A program made the translations under genes and the position numbers. From Ailanthus altissimus (Eukaryota > Streptophyta > Magnoliopsida > Sapindales > Simaroubaceae): a stretch of DNA of 64,000 nt. The stretch is taken from positions 19,034,001 to 19,098,000 of the forward strand of contig OX327702.1 of the NCBI GenBank assembly GCA_946807835.1, written 5' to 3'. Below the pieces are notes generated by a model. That model saw nothing but the letters and a program-made list of their open reading frames with translations, was not told where the DNA came from and did not search any database. The stretch's first letter is position 1. The number at the start of each line of letters is the position of its first letter. Shown here in pieces: positions 1 to 12,037 of the stretch.

Positions 1-1559
1 ACATAAAAAAAAAATCAGAAGACAACATAAATCAAAATTGAGATACAAAGCAAGTTATAGACGATTATAACAAAATTCACTAGATTCTTTAACTATTCTC
101 TCTTCATGGACGGTCCTTAATCGAGCCAAATAGAGCTTTCTGACCTCTACACTGCTACAAGAATTTGTAGTCTTTTCTCTTAAGTGGCCTTGTCACCCTA
201 AATAGAAACCTTAGCAGTAGACTTAGAATAAGCAATACTAGTAGTATAAGCCTACTCCTCAGTGCCTTTATGGCCAGCAACGACACTCGTTTATACTTTA
301 TAGCCTATTTGTCTTGCTTATTATAACCTCCAACGAAACTATTAATCATACTAAGAAGGTCATAAGCCAGAAGCAGAATTAGACATAAGTAAAATAAAAG
401 TATGGTAAAAGTATACATCTTCAACCCATATACAGTAGAAGTTACAAAGCCTCCCTAGCAGAAGAAAGCTTAGCATTATTAGAAATGCCTCTCTTAACTT
501 CTTACTTCTCCAAAGAAGAAATCCCCTCTATAACAGAAGAAGTAGCTGCTTGGATAGCCTATAACTCTTTTGTAGCATAAGAGAAGAAACTGTATGTTAC
601 TTAGTAAGCAACTTGAACAAAGGAGATTGCATGGAAAAGGAGCTAACAACACTTAACACCTTTTACACATATGTTCTTTCGGCCTCTTCTTTCTTGCTAA
701 TAGCAAAGGTAGCTCTCTTAGAGCCAAAAATCTGACTCATGTCATCAGAAATGACTACGTATAGATATAAGTAGTAAAGAGGTTCAAATTAACTTCTCAT
801 ATGCATCAAAGTCAACCAACACATATTCTACACATGTAAGGTTAACCACTTCTATAACCATGTCTTGTAGACACTAAAAGTCACTAAGCTTATAATGACA
901 AAGCCTATTAATTAGTTTAATATAAGTAAATGGCTTCTTTACCATGGTAGGACAACCTCGATTAAGGCCAAACTGCCTCAAAATATTACATGACCTATAC
1001 AATATAGGAACAAACTTCATATTTTTGTTTAAATATTGCAATAGCTTGGATCTGTGGTTAAAAAATACTTAGCCAAAAGAAAAACACCATTGTCAAAGAA
1101 TAAAGGATGAAAGAAACAAGAATTATTCTCAACAAGGGTATAGAAAAATAGAACCTAATACAACTCAACCATAAAACCATATGGCCTAAAAATGAAGCTT
1201 GCCATATTATTTAAATAGAAAATATTGTTATCAACATATAATTGGCTACATAACTAACGAACATTTACTAAAAACAACCACGGGAGCAACATCTTCCATT
1301 TTAAAAGAACCCATCCTCATAATTGCACGACTCTTGTACTTGACAATGTGTTATTGCAATAACTGATGAATCTCTTAAACATGAAGACCTATAGAAAATT
1401 TATAACTACAAGTGTATCCTTGATAAAATTTTGTGTGCCACAAACTTCAATATAGTATATATCATCAAGTTGCTTGTATATAATAGCAAGAAAATAAAAT
1501 TCTAAAGAACAATAAAACCATCTGCAATATATATAGCTAAACGAAACAACCTCATTTAC
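1..1559 (-). mobile_element. Post-integrase part of Athila-type element, decayed
   Basis: This stretch lies downstream (on the minus strand) of the recognisable integrase of the Athila-type element that fills the left of the window. In autonomous Athila elements this position holds the rest of integrase, an env-like or non-coding region, and the 3' LTR. I could not recognise the integrase catalytic core or an env-like protein; all frames contain stops. The element runs off the left edge, so its 3' LTR is not visible. The assignment rests on position only. Confidence 0.45.
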
Positions 1560-2090
1560 ACATGATCAATGATTTGGTAACAAATCAAAAACTTACTTAA
1601 CCATAAGTAAACCTCCACTCGACAGCCAAAATCAACTGCTACTAGAATATATCGATTGTTGTGAGATGAAATAAATGGTCTTATAAATTTCAAACCCCAA
1701 GCCTCAAACATTTCAACTTCTAAAATGTTCTATAAAGCATCTCATGTCTTCTAAAAATATTCCCTATTCGCTGGCATTTATCTGTCTTTGAATAAAGAAG
1801 GCTAATAAAAATCAAATTATAATACCTTAGCTACTGTTTTTTCTACTTTGAAGTGACCATCATATTCAACATAGCGACAATGTCATCAATTTCTTCCTTC
1901 GAAATGCACCTTCGAGTTATTTGATCGGTATGATGCTTGAACAGGAAAGGTTTATCCTAATAGTAGTACTTTACATCATGTAAGAACGTCTTCGTCTACT
2001 AGAAATTAAGATTAAGAGGCAAAATTCTACTCACCGAGTAGTTAACATAATCTGCGTACCAAGGTGTACTTTGATGGCAAATAGCTGCTC
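1560..2090 (-). pseudogene. Athila-type integrase N-terminal fragment
   Basis: Minus-strand translation, with several stops and frame changes, shows the zinc-binding N-terminal integrase region and the start of the core of an Athila-lineage Ty3/gypsy polyprotein. Recognisable stretches include YADYVNYSV, TDQITRRCISKEEIDD near 1920, FEAWGLKFIRPF near 1700 and NNRYILVAVDFG near 1640. The last two match the family pattern 'F(D)VWGIDFMGPF...YILVAVDYVSKW'. The fragment follows the RNase H region in the normal pol order. It is a non-functional remnant. Confidence 0.8.
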
Positions 2091-3480
2091 AACTTAAAAT
2101 GTCTCATTTACAATTCTACTGTTTTCATTCTAGGTTTCTCCTTCTAAATGAGAGAGATGATCTACGACTTGATTTTTTATGCCTTTTATCTCAAATCTTT
2201 AAGCCAAACTTTTATAATAAAAGAACCCATTTGATTAACATGGGTGTTTCATCTTTCTTTAAAATTTAATACTTGATGGTAGAGTGGTCAGTGAACATGA
2301 TTACTTTAACTCCAATAAAGAAAAGCAAAATTTAGCAAAGGTAAACATAACTGCTAATAGCTTCTTCTTTGTGGTTATGTAATTACCTATGCATCATTCA
2401 ATGTTTAGCTGGTAAACTAGATGGTGTGGAAGACTTTGTTCTTGAGTTAGCCTAGAACTACTCCTACTACAACATCATTGACATCACACATCAATTTTGA
2501 ATGAAACATTCCAATCTGAAGCTACAATTATAGGTGCTGAGATAATTTTCTTCTTCAATACTTCAAAACCATTCATGCATGCATCATTAAATTAAAACTG
2601 CACATCTTTCTCCAATACATTGCATAGTTGTTTAAAAAAATTGGAGAAGTCTTCGATAAATTGTTTGTAAAATTCTGCATGTCTAAGGAAACTCCTAACA
2701 CCTTTAGCATTTATAGGTGGTGGTAGCTTTTCAATTGTCTCAATCTTCACACGCTAGACTTTGATCTCCTTGGAATAAATGTGATTGCCAAGAACAATCC
2801 CTTTTTCTTACTATGACATGACATTTCTCTTAATTTAGCAACAAATTTGTCTTATCATATCTTTTCATCATAAATGCCAAATTTTCTAGGCATAGATCAA
2901 AGGAATCTCTAAAAACTGAAAAGTCATACATATAAACTTTAAGGAACTACTTCATTATTTTAGAAAATATTGCCATTGTACATCTCTAGAAGATGGCTGA
3001 GGTCTTATACGAACATGCTATTGTCATCTTCTCTTGATCTTTTAAAGCTACTATAATTTGATTATAACTAGAATACCCATCCTAAAAGCAGTAATATTCA
3101 TAACAAATAATTCTATTAAGATTTTTATCAATAAAAAGCAATAGGGAGTGGTATTTGTAAGTGGCCTTATTGAACTTTCAATAGTTCATATATACTTTTT
3201 ATTCTGTTACTATTTGTGTGGAAATCGGCTTATTGTTTCCGTTGGCTACTATTTTTATGCAACCTTTCTTAAACACACATTGGACTAGACTTACCTATGA
3301 ATTATTTAAGATTAGATAAATAATCCATGCATCTAACCACTTAATAATCTCCTTTTTCATTACTTCCTTCATGACAGGATTAAGTTGACATTGCTGCTCT
3401 ACTGAAGTTTAATGGTTGTCCTCCAACAAGATTTTGTGCATATAGAATAAAGTGATAATGCCTCTGATGTCAACAATAGT
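2091..3480 (-). pseudogene. Athila-type reverse transcriptase and RNase H remnant
   Basis: Reading the minus strand from about 3445, the translation contains YMHKILLEDNH, NPVMKEVMKKEIIKWLDA and VQCVFKKGCIKIVAN. These are the start of the RT domain of Athila polyproteins (family pattern: hKI.LEd.hkPsvehQRRLNP...VVKKEvlKLLdaGiIyPisDS.WVSPV). The family Trp in the last motif is a TAG stop here. Near 2600-2480 the RNase H start reads DACMNGFEVLKKKIISAPI followed by VASDWNVSF, and near 2290-2150 there is an RNase H tail (DHSTIKY...LIKWVLLL). Many stops make it non-coding. It lies between the protease (upstream) and integrase (downstream) in normal order. Confidence 0.85.
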
Positions 3481-3739
3481 CCATCCCAATGCTTTCCTTT
3501 ATTTTCTCAATACTCTTAGTTGTTTTTCTTCATGTGCATTATCATGGATAGCTAATATAATCACTATAAGAGTAAAAGAGTTTCCTAAAAAATTATATCA
3601 CAAGCAGCTTAGTTGAGTTTTAAGTTCCAACGATGGTGGTTCTTTAATTAATGGCTTATTACGAGGCTCTGTGTTCGTTGGTCACCTAATGCTTCAAACC
3701 TTACTTTTGTTCTATCATATCAAGATGAAGCATTCAATA

Positions 3740-4260
3740 AGTTTATATTTTTTGTGCTTTTTGATTCTCTACATTAGCTTCATTGATGATAGCATTTTCA
3801 AGTGAGTCGTTAATAGAATTCTTCACAAAAATTTCATGAACCTTACTATTTACCACATCAATACTAAAACATTCTTCAGCTTCAGTTGGAAACTTCATGG
3901 CTTTAAAAATGTTGAATGTCACCTCTTGGTATTGAACCCTCGTTGTAAGCTCCATGTTTTGCATATTAACTAATGTCCTCCCGTGGCTAATAATGGTCTC
4001 CCTAAGATAATATGAATCCTATAATCCTTCTATATGTCAAGAACAATAAAATCTTCTAGGAAGATAATTTTTTTGCTTTTAATAGCACATGTTCAATTAT
4101 GCCCTATGGATATATGAGTGATCTATCAACAAGTTACAAGGTAAAATAGGTTGAATTTTCTTCCCCAAACCCAATTTCTTGTATATAGACAGTGGCATTA
4201 AATTGATACTAGCTCCAAAATCACATAAAGCTTTCCCAAAGAATTAGTTTTCAATAGTGC
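3740..4260 (-). pseudogene. Athila-type retropepsin region
   Basis: The minus strand encodes CDFGASINLMPLSIYKKLGL near 4220. This is the retropepsin active-site motif in which family members usually read DLGAS, so the catalytic Asp is kept. It is followed, after stops and a frame change, by a 73-codon open stretch (3743-3964) with EVTFNIFKAMKFPTEAEECF, which resembles the segment between protease and RT in Athila polyproteins. The role would have been cleavage of the Gag-Pol polyprotein. Stops near 4105-4040 show it is dead. Confidence 0.75.
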
Positions 4261-4559
4261 ATAGAATAGTGAAGCTCCTTGAATTCTTGAGCTTTAAAAG
4301 CAAATTTTTCTATAAGAAAGCACTGCACTCTTATATTAAGGCTAATGTCTCAAATTCTCTAATTCTTTTTTTCTTTAACAAAATGCCCTTTATAAACTTG
4401 AAATAACTAGGCATTTGCTTTAAGCCATCAGAGAAATGTATGCTCATACGTAGCTTCTTGAATACCTTTAAAAACTTACAAAACTACTTGTCAAGTTTTT
4501 GGTTGTAAAGATGTTGAGGAAATGGCGATGATGGGTTATAAGGGTTTAAGTTACTTTTC

Positions 4560-5891
4560 TGCACTACTTCTTCTTTCTTTTATTGAGCTCTCTCTTGATC
4601 TTTATCCTTCAATTTATCTTTAATAATGCTCTCGCTAGATTGAAGTTTTTTGACAGCGTTCGATAGTTCTTTCCTATTCCTCAAGATAATTGCCATGCAG
4701 TGTTCTTTATCTCCCTTTAGATTAACTTCAATATTGCTTGGCAGGGATCCTTGTAGGCGATTATTCATGTATGTAGCCTGTTAGCCCACTTGCGTCTTTA
4801 AAGTTCGTAAATAAGCAGTTTGACTTTGAAGAATAGTTGCTTTACTTTGTAGAAGTGCACCTATCTGCTTCATATACTGCATAAACATCTCTTTTAAAGC
4901 CAATTACTTTTCATATTAATGTTGTGGCTATGAAGAAAATCGAGAAGGTTCGTGGGCTTCAATAATTGTCCTTAATTATTACTCCATAAGAAGTTAAGAT
5001 GGTTCATCCACCCTAAATCGTAGAAATATAAGTTGGGGTTGTTTTGCTACCTATTAAAGTTTCCCATATACTAGGTTTTTTTACTCACTAGCCATTGATA
5101 TAGATTTCTCACAAAAATCATAAATAAAAAAAACAGGTTGGCTCTTTATAGCATTAAGTCTAATAGCATTGAATTTCTTTGATGACAAGTTAACTTGTGC
5201 AGCTAATGAAGCAAGTGCCTCCATATCATGAATACTAGTAATTTTCTTCAAAGCTACTCTCTTATTTGGCCATTGGTAACTGTTGGAAGACATCTCATCT
5301 AACAGGTCATAAGCCTTATTTGTTGAATTATTTATCAAAGCACTTGTCGCGGCAGCATCAATAATTATTCATAAATGTCCCACTAACTCATTATAAAAGT
5401 TTGCATAAGCAACTATTTTGGAACTCCATGGTGTCAACACTTTTTAACCCGGTCTTTGAATCATTCCCATGCTTCATAAAAAGATTTTAAATCATATTAC
5501 ACAAAAGAAGTTATAGCATTCCTTATATTTGCTCTCTTAGTTGGTGAAAAGAATTTTGCTAAAAGTTTCTAGGCCAAGTCATCCCATATTGCAACAGAAC
5601 TAGCCAGCAATGACAGCAACCAACTCCTCACCTTGTCTTGGAGTGAAAAAGAAAATTGTCACGATCGTATTGCATCATTTGAGACTCCATTATACTTGAA
5701 TGTATCGCAAATTACAAAACAAAATTCACGATATGCTCGTTTAGATCATTATTAGACAGTACACTAAATTACACTGAATCCTTTATCATTTAGACTATGC
5801 TTGGCTTAGTTTTAAAGTTGTTGGCATTAATAGCAGGTTTACATATGCTAGAATTGATGCCATCAACCAGTGGGACTACATAATCATGCAA
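4560..5891 (-). pseudogene. Athila-type gag, C-terminal two thirds
   Basis: The minus strand shows Athila gag landmarks in order. LHDYVVPLVDG and INANNFKTKPSIV lie near 5890-5800 (family: eyalPlvnG...vrPaIqANNFELKPaLI). AYDLLDEMSSNSYQWP lies near 5300-5260, and ALASLAAQV near 5200. NNRLQGSLPSNIEVNLKG, near 4765-4700, is the 'LNtRPQGaLPSdTEvNPK' motif close to the gag C-terminus. Two open stretches (5081-5338, 4580-4768) survive; the rest carries stops. The N-terminal piece of the same gag lies 4.5 kb away, at about 10350-10540, because a copia element is inserted between the two halves. Confidence 0.85.
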
Positions 5892-6602
5892 TTAGTTGGG
5901 ATTAGTGCTCATTTGCCATTTCAATTTTGTATAAATATTAATTATTTAATATTTATACAATAAACATTTCATATATGAGTTAACATTCTAAAGAGTTTGT
6001 ATCTGATCTAAATGAGTTCATATCAGTGCTAAGAGTTAGCATTCTAAGGATTTAGAACCTTATCTGAAATAGGGATAAAGACCTAGGAATATATTAGTAA
6101 TGACATAGTTACAAGAAGTTGCAAATGGTTCTAAGAAATGTCATTATGTAGTATGTTTTTAAAAATATCATTCCTAATCTATGGTTATCGATATAGGTTA
6201 ATCGGTATTCCTTCTGAATTAGTGTGTGTCTATATCTGGATTGTCCAAACAGTTAGTCTTAACAGATCGTAGGCTTAGCGAAAGCTCATGTAGGCATACA
6301 GTTAGTTTAGTTAAGACTAGATACCGAATAGACTCACGAGGACCTCCAATAGACAACCTATATAGCCATCAATGAAGGATATTCTTAGGTTAAGTAGTAT
6401 TTATGGCACTTTGACCTAAGTACTATGGTAGGCTTGTGAGTGATTCATTATGCTTTGATTCAACACATGTTAGAGACGTTTCATAGCCTAACTTTTTGGT
6501 ATCATTAGGTATGGTCCGATACTCATGAGTCCAATGTGCATAGATATAAGATGCATCAACTTATATGGGTGAGTTGTATATCCTGATGCTCTGAAATTGT
6601 GG

Positions 6603-8445
6603 GATATCAGTTCTATGATCTAGAGAAACAAAATATGTTCGTTGCTCGTAATGTCACTTTCCTATAGAAATAATTTCTCATAAGTCATGAAAATTATAGA
6701 AAGATTGAACTTAATAAAGTCAATCTAGAAGTTTATAAACCGATGATGGAACCTCAAGCTCAATCAAGTGAGATACCTTTGGCACACCCTCCACGTAGGT
6801 CAAAAATGATCTCAAGGTCACTTATAAGGTATGGTATGATACCTTAATATGCCCTTGAGGTTTTCTTAGTTAAAGAAAATAATCATTCAATTTATAGAGA
6901 CGATGTTAGACATTGATTTGGGAAAATGGCAAGAAGCCATGATATTTGAAATTGACTCTATACATGATAATCAAGTCTAGAACTTGGTTTAGCTTCTTGA
7001 AGGAATTGTTCCTATTGGCTATAAATGGGTTTACAAATGGAAGTGTATACCAGATGGGAATGTAGAGACCTTCAAAACTCAACTAGTAGCAAAAGGTTAT
7101 ACTCAATAATCTATGATCGATTATGAGGAAACATTTTCACTAGAAACCATGCTAAAGTCGATTCGAATTTCATTGACTATTATAGCATACTATAATTTTG
7201 AGATCCAGCAGACGGGCTTTTCTGGATGGATATCTCCAAAAAGAGATATTTATGAAGCAGCTTGAAAGATTTACATCTAGCTTGACATCTAGTATGCAGA
7301 CTAAAGAAGTCTATTTATGAACTTAAGCAGGCTTCCCGAAGCTGCAATCTTTATTTTTATAAAGTAATTAGAAAGTTTTCTTTTATAAAAAAAAGAAGAG
7401 AAAGCATATATACAAAAAGGTCAGTAGAAGTATGATTGTCTTTTTTATTCTTTACGTGGATGAAATACTCATTATCAGAAATAATATTGGTATATTACAG
7501 TTAGTCAAGAACTATCTAAGTAAGAACTTCTCCATAAATAATTTGGGAGAGGCTTCCTATATACTGGGTATAAAGCTTTATAAAAATAAATTTATGAGGC
7601 TAATAGGACTCTCCCAATCCTTGTACATAGAAAATATTCTTGAAAGGTATAACTTTAGTAATAGTAAGACAGTTGATATAACCTTCAAACATGTATTCAT
7701 CTTTCTAGGAAGATGTGTCCTCAGAAGGAAGATAAAAGGGTTAGAATATCTGACGTACTATATGAATTAGTTGTAGGTAGCTTGATGATGTATGTGATAT
7801 TATGTACGAGACTTGACATTAGTATGGTTGAAAATGTTACAACCAATATCAATTTGATCCATGTAATGACCATTGTATGGTCGTGAAACATATCCTGAAA
7901 TACTTTAAATGTACAAATGATAAAGTTTCTGATTTATGGACAGAGTGACTTACAAGTAAGAGGATACACTAATTCAAACTTTCAGTCTGATCCAAATGAT
8001 AGAAAGTCTATATCTAGATATGTCTTTCTTCTCAATAGTGTCGCAGTTAGTTGAAAAAGTGTAAAATAGGCATCCACTGCTGATTCTACCTTAGAGGCAG
8101 AATACATTGTGACTTCGAAAGCAGCAAAAGTAGTGTGGATAGGCAAGTTTATCACAGAACTCGAGATAGTCCCAAGTTTAGTGGATCCAACTCACTGTTT
8201 TACGACAACAATGGCAATTTCTCAAACCAAAGAGCCAAAGGCACACTAAAAGTCTAAGTATCTGAAGAGAAAATACCACATAATTAGAGAAATCTTAGCT
8301 ATATGAAATGTAATAGTTTCTAAAATTGATTTTATAGATATTGAACTGACTCGCTCATTAAGGACTTAACTATTATGGTGTTTGAGAAACATGTGGAGTC
8401 AATGGGTATTAGATATCATCAAAAGAGTACTAGAGCAAGTAGGAG
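6603..8445 (+). pseudogene. Copia pol remnant: integrase end, RT, RNase H
   Basis: The plus-strand translation starts with the integrase C-terminal motif GYQFYDLEKQNMFVARN (copia pattern 'Y.FY.p..qkvFVSRna.FLE'). RT follows: a 112-codon open piece at 7432-7770 contains LYVDEILIIRNNIG, LGEASYILGIK and GLSQSLYIENILERY. The catalytic YVDD box reads YVDE, so the second catalytic Asp is lost. RNase H is visible at about 7940-8160 (SNFQSDPND, ASTADSTLEAEYI). Frame changes and stops elsewhere make it inactive. A purine-rich run just before 8446 fits a polypurine tract. Confidence 0.85.
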
Positions 8446-10340
8446 TTATTGGGGTTGGTGCCTACATGTCATTCTAATTTTGTATGGATATTAATTGTTT
8501 AATATTTATACAATAAATATTTTGTATAAAATTGTTAATATTATTTATATGGTATCAAGTTTGTTACTTTTAAGATATCATAGATCTAAAAGAGTTTACA
8601 TCTGATCTAAAAGAGTTTAGGTTAGTGCTATGAGTTAGTATTCTAAAGAGTTAGAACCTTGTCTGAAATAAAGACAAAGACTTAGGAATATATTAGTAAT
8701 GATATAGTTATAAAGAGTTGCAAATGGTGCTAAGAAATGTCATTATGCAGTATATTCTAGAAATTATTATTCTTGATCTATCGTTGCCAACACTGGTCAA
8801 TTGGTATTCCTTCTAGATTAGTATGTGTCTATATCTGGATTGTCCAGACGATTAGTCTTAGCATATCTTAGGCTTAGCATAAGCTCATATAGGTATTCAG
8901 TGAGGACTGGGTACTGAACAAACTCGTAAGGACCTTCAATAGACATCCCATAGAGCTATCAATTGAGAGTCTTCTTGAGTTGAGTAGTATTCGTGGTCCT
9001 TTAACCTAAGTGTCATGATGGGCTTGTGAGCAATCCTTATGTTTTAATTTCATGCATGTCAAAGACCTTTCACAATCTAACCTTTGGATGTCGTTGGGTA
9101 TGGTCCGATGCTCATGGTATATAATGTGCATAGATATGGGATTCGTTAGCTCATATTGGTGAATTGCATATCTTAATGCTCTGAAATTGTATTTCAAGAA
9201 GTCTTGTGGTCACAAGTAAAAACTCCAAAAATATTTTACTTATGGTAACAATATCGTAAAGGAGTTTACAGATATTGTTTACAGAAACACAAATTTAGAG
9301 ATAAGTTCACAATCGAGTACATAGAGATTTGACGATGATGATCTATATCTCTACTCTTCCAGGATATAGATGAAGGAAGGATTATACGTATATAGTTGAC
9401 CTCAACTTCTATGGTTCAATGTGTCATTTTATAATATCCGTAACGTGTGTATGGAGCATTATTCACGAACTTCTGAAAGAGTTCTATAAGATAAACAGGT
9501 GTAAACCTAGGGAATCTTACAATATAAAGTGTACTCATTAAGCTCTGAGGTAGCAGGTTGAACAGTTCGATCCAAAAAAATTTTAAAAAACATATTTTTT
9601 TTCCAAGATCTCTTGAAAGAACATAAGCTTAAGAGTTAAACTATGATTATTTAATTAACAATTGTTGTTAATTAAATAGTGTGTATGACACATGGCTCTT
9701 GCATGACATGAAACTTTGACAAGTGTTGTAGGCATATTCATGCATGCATTTTGACTGGGCAAGGTGTTAGCTTGTCCTTGGCCAAAGGAGACAAAATTTA
9801 TAAATGTTACAACTAAGTCCCTATTGAATGGAAAAGAAAATTGACAAATAGAAAAGGACATAGACACTTGGCGTGGTGCATATAATGTATGAAGGACATG
9901 TGTCCTTGGAAAAGTCAAAATATTTAAATAACAAATGAAATTGTTTCATGGGGTTAGTTGTTAAAAATTAACAAAAGAGAAAATACTTTGAGTTTTTTGC
10001 ACTTAAGTCCTTATTTTTCATCTAGGCCATTTTTAAGAGATCAAGTTCAAAGTGTTGAACTAAAGTTGAAATACATTCTTGAAATTTGATTCAAGCTTTT
10101 ATTTTAGCTCTTCAATCCTACCAAAAGTTAAAGAGTAGAATTAATCAAGATAATACTTTAAGGTGAGTTCCAAGTTCAAATTCTACCCGAATAGTTTCAA
10201 GGGCAGTTTATCAGATTCAATTACTGTAATAGACTTCAATTAAGTATGTGCCTGTTGAATAGAAAATTAAATTTCTATTCTACTGTGTAATTGTATGTAT
10301 GACACGCATTGAATATTCAATGAACATTATTATATGCATG
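8446..10340 (+). repeat. Right LTR of copia family D
   Basis: The LTR begins about 8446 (TTATTGGGG, a mutated TG start) after a purine-rich tract. It aligns with the LTRs at 5892, 33933 and 38049 through the segment ending near 9570, and with the tail of LTR A (49.65-50.15 kb) around 9860-9960 (shared GGACATGTGTC and AACAAATGAAAT blocks). The 3' limit is set by the point where Athila gag resumes. The small ORFs at 9006-9197 and 9655-9918 on the minus strand are chance openings. Confidence 0.7.
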
Positions 10341-10349
10341 TACTCTTAA

Positions 10350-10540
10350 ATGCACTTCAACACTATAATCCCTACTCTTCAGCTTGATTTTGAATCTGAT
10401 TAACCATTATGTTAGGTTAATGTAAAGCTTGATTCCATTCTTAAAGAATTCTTCTTAGAGTTCTCTTTATCTCTGGATCAAAAGCAACTAATTTGAAATT
10501 TTGAGAACGTTGCATACATACCTAAAGAGTAATTGTAAAA
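10350..10540 (-). pseudogene. Athila-type gag, N-terminal fragment
   Basis: Minus-strand reading from about 10490 gives VAFDPEIKRTLRRIL, which matches the very conserved Athila Gag start ('FDPEIERTLRRLRRE'), followed by stops and an asparagine-rich segment. The continuation of this gag (PLVDG..., ANNF motif) lies at 5890, beyond the inserted copia element. The two halves are therefore one gene split by a transposon insertion. Confidence 0.75.
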
Positions 10541-10611
10541 CCAAAAAAAAATATTAAACTAAGAATAACATAGATTTGTATTAATATTAACAAAATTAAT
10601 AAATAATACTC

Positions 10612-10631
10612 TAACAACAGTGCCAAAAACT
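10612..10631 (-). other. Primer-binding site of Athila-type element
   Basis: The plus strand reads CAACAGTGCCAAAAACTTG. On the minus strand this is TGGCACTGTTG, a mutated version of the tRNA-Asp complement (TGGCGCCGTTGCCGGGG) used by Athila/Tat elements. It sits between the LTR (right) and the gag start (left), where a primer site is expected. Confidence 0.55.
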
Positions 10632-12037
10632 TGTTTATATGATTTAGAAGTAAGTGCATACTATCGCAAATAAATAATGTAATAAAAAGTAAAGTATCAT
10701 TTTCACAAGGAATTATTATTGAATTTTGTTAAGTACAAAAATTGTGTCCTCTTACTCTTATTAAAATAATTAAAATTTAAAGTAAACTATTCTAAAATCT
10801 AATTAATCAAAAAAATAATGCAGAGATAAACTAAAAATAACAATTACTAATTCGCTAATATTAAAAAAAAGTTAGGATTACAATTATCTTTCAATATTTA
10901 ATTTGAATCTAATTACTTCTCTTAATTTAATATATCAATTTGAATTGTTAAGCTAGAACCCTAATGTATTCATATGTCTCTTCTGATCGTCAAGTAAAAA
11001 CTATCTTACTTAATAAATTATCTATATTCCTATGATAATTAACTTAGGCAAGACTCAATAAAAATAGGTTCTATATTAGTTATATATACCTTATGAGTAT
11101 ATTTTTACCTCATATGAAACTTATTAAGCACAAAATAAAAATAACAGTTCAATATTGACTTCATAAAAATAAGAAAAAATAAAGAATCTAAGTTATATCT
11201 TGAGTTCAAATTGTAAGTCTAGAATAAGAATTTAGTTTATAATGAAAACCAAAGTTTTAAATCACAATATGATTAACATCATAGAAATCAAAACAAAACT
11301 ATGATAGATAAGAAGAAAGAAGTAAGGATAATAATGCTCTAAAATCTTTAATCTTTCTTCTTTTTTTTGCCTTGATGTGTTTTCTCTTGATTCTCCAAAA
11401 GAAATAGCTCTAACTCTTTAAAAACATTTCTTTCTCTCGTGCTTTCTTGGATATCCTCTAATATTAGCTTAATAATCTTCTATTTATAGGCTTTAGTGTT
11501 TAAGATATGATCAACTTCACGTCTAAGGTAAACTAAGGTTTTCAGATTCATCACCAAGCATCACGACCTTGACCTCTTAGAGTTACGGTACTCAGATTAT
11601 GACTTCTAGGCTTTTTCCTAGTTGTTCTAGCACTGTAGCTTTGAATCCTAACACTGCAACACTTAGCTACAACTTTAAAGAAGACTTATTAACGTTTTAG
11701 TGTTGCGGCTCTGGCTTGTAGGTACCACAACATTGGCTCTCTGTTCTTCTTAACGCTGCAACATTATCTCCTAGTACTATGGCCTTGAGTTTCTACCCAT
11801 TATTCTTCTTGTTCTCCTCTTTAACGATGCAGCTTTAACTCCAAGGCTGGGACATTGAGCTTTTGATCCTAATTTAATCATTTTGCCTCTTTTTCTTTAG
11901 ATTTTCATCCTAATCTGCTTCTTCAATTCAAACCTACACAATAAAAATAAAATATATAAAAAGTCAAATATTCATATTAAAATGAACAAATATTAAGTCT
12001 ACGGAGGCAAAAGTAATAAATATAAATATGTCTATCA
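10632..12037 (-). repeat. 5' LTR of the minus-strand Athila-type element
   Basis: About 1.4 kb bounded by TGTTTATATG next to the primer site and a CA near 12037 (TATGTCTATCA). The inner part has the degenerate GC-richer words typical of such LTRs (recurrent 'ctgcaac'/'gcggct' around 11560-11850). There is no second LTR in the window to align with, so the outer limit is approximate. Confidence 0.5.

Larger units (their letters stand above)
5892..10340 (+). mobile_element. Copia element (family D) nested in the Athila gag
   Basis: This plus-strand Ty1/copia element consists of a truncated left LTR (about 5892-6602), pol remnants and a right LTR (8446 to about 10340). The two LTR 5' ends align well (for example both contain the A/T block around 'ttaatatttatacaataaa'). 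The left LTR stops after some 710 bp and jumps directly to the C-terminal end of integrase, so gag, protease and most of integrase were removed by one internal deletion. The same LTR family recurs at 33933 (LTR A) and 38049 (LTR B). I could not define a target duplication because the right boundary is uncertain by tens of bases. Confidence 0.8.
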
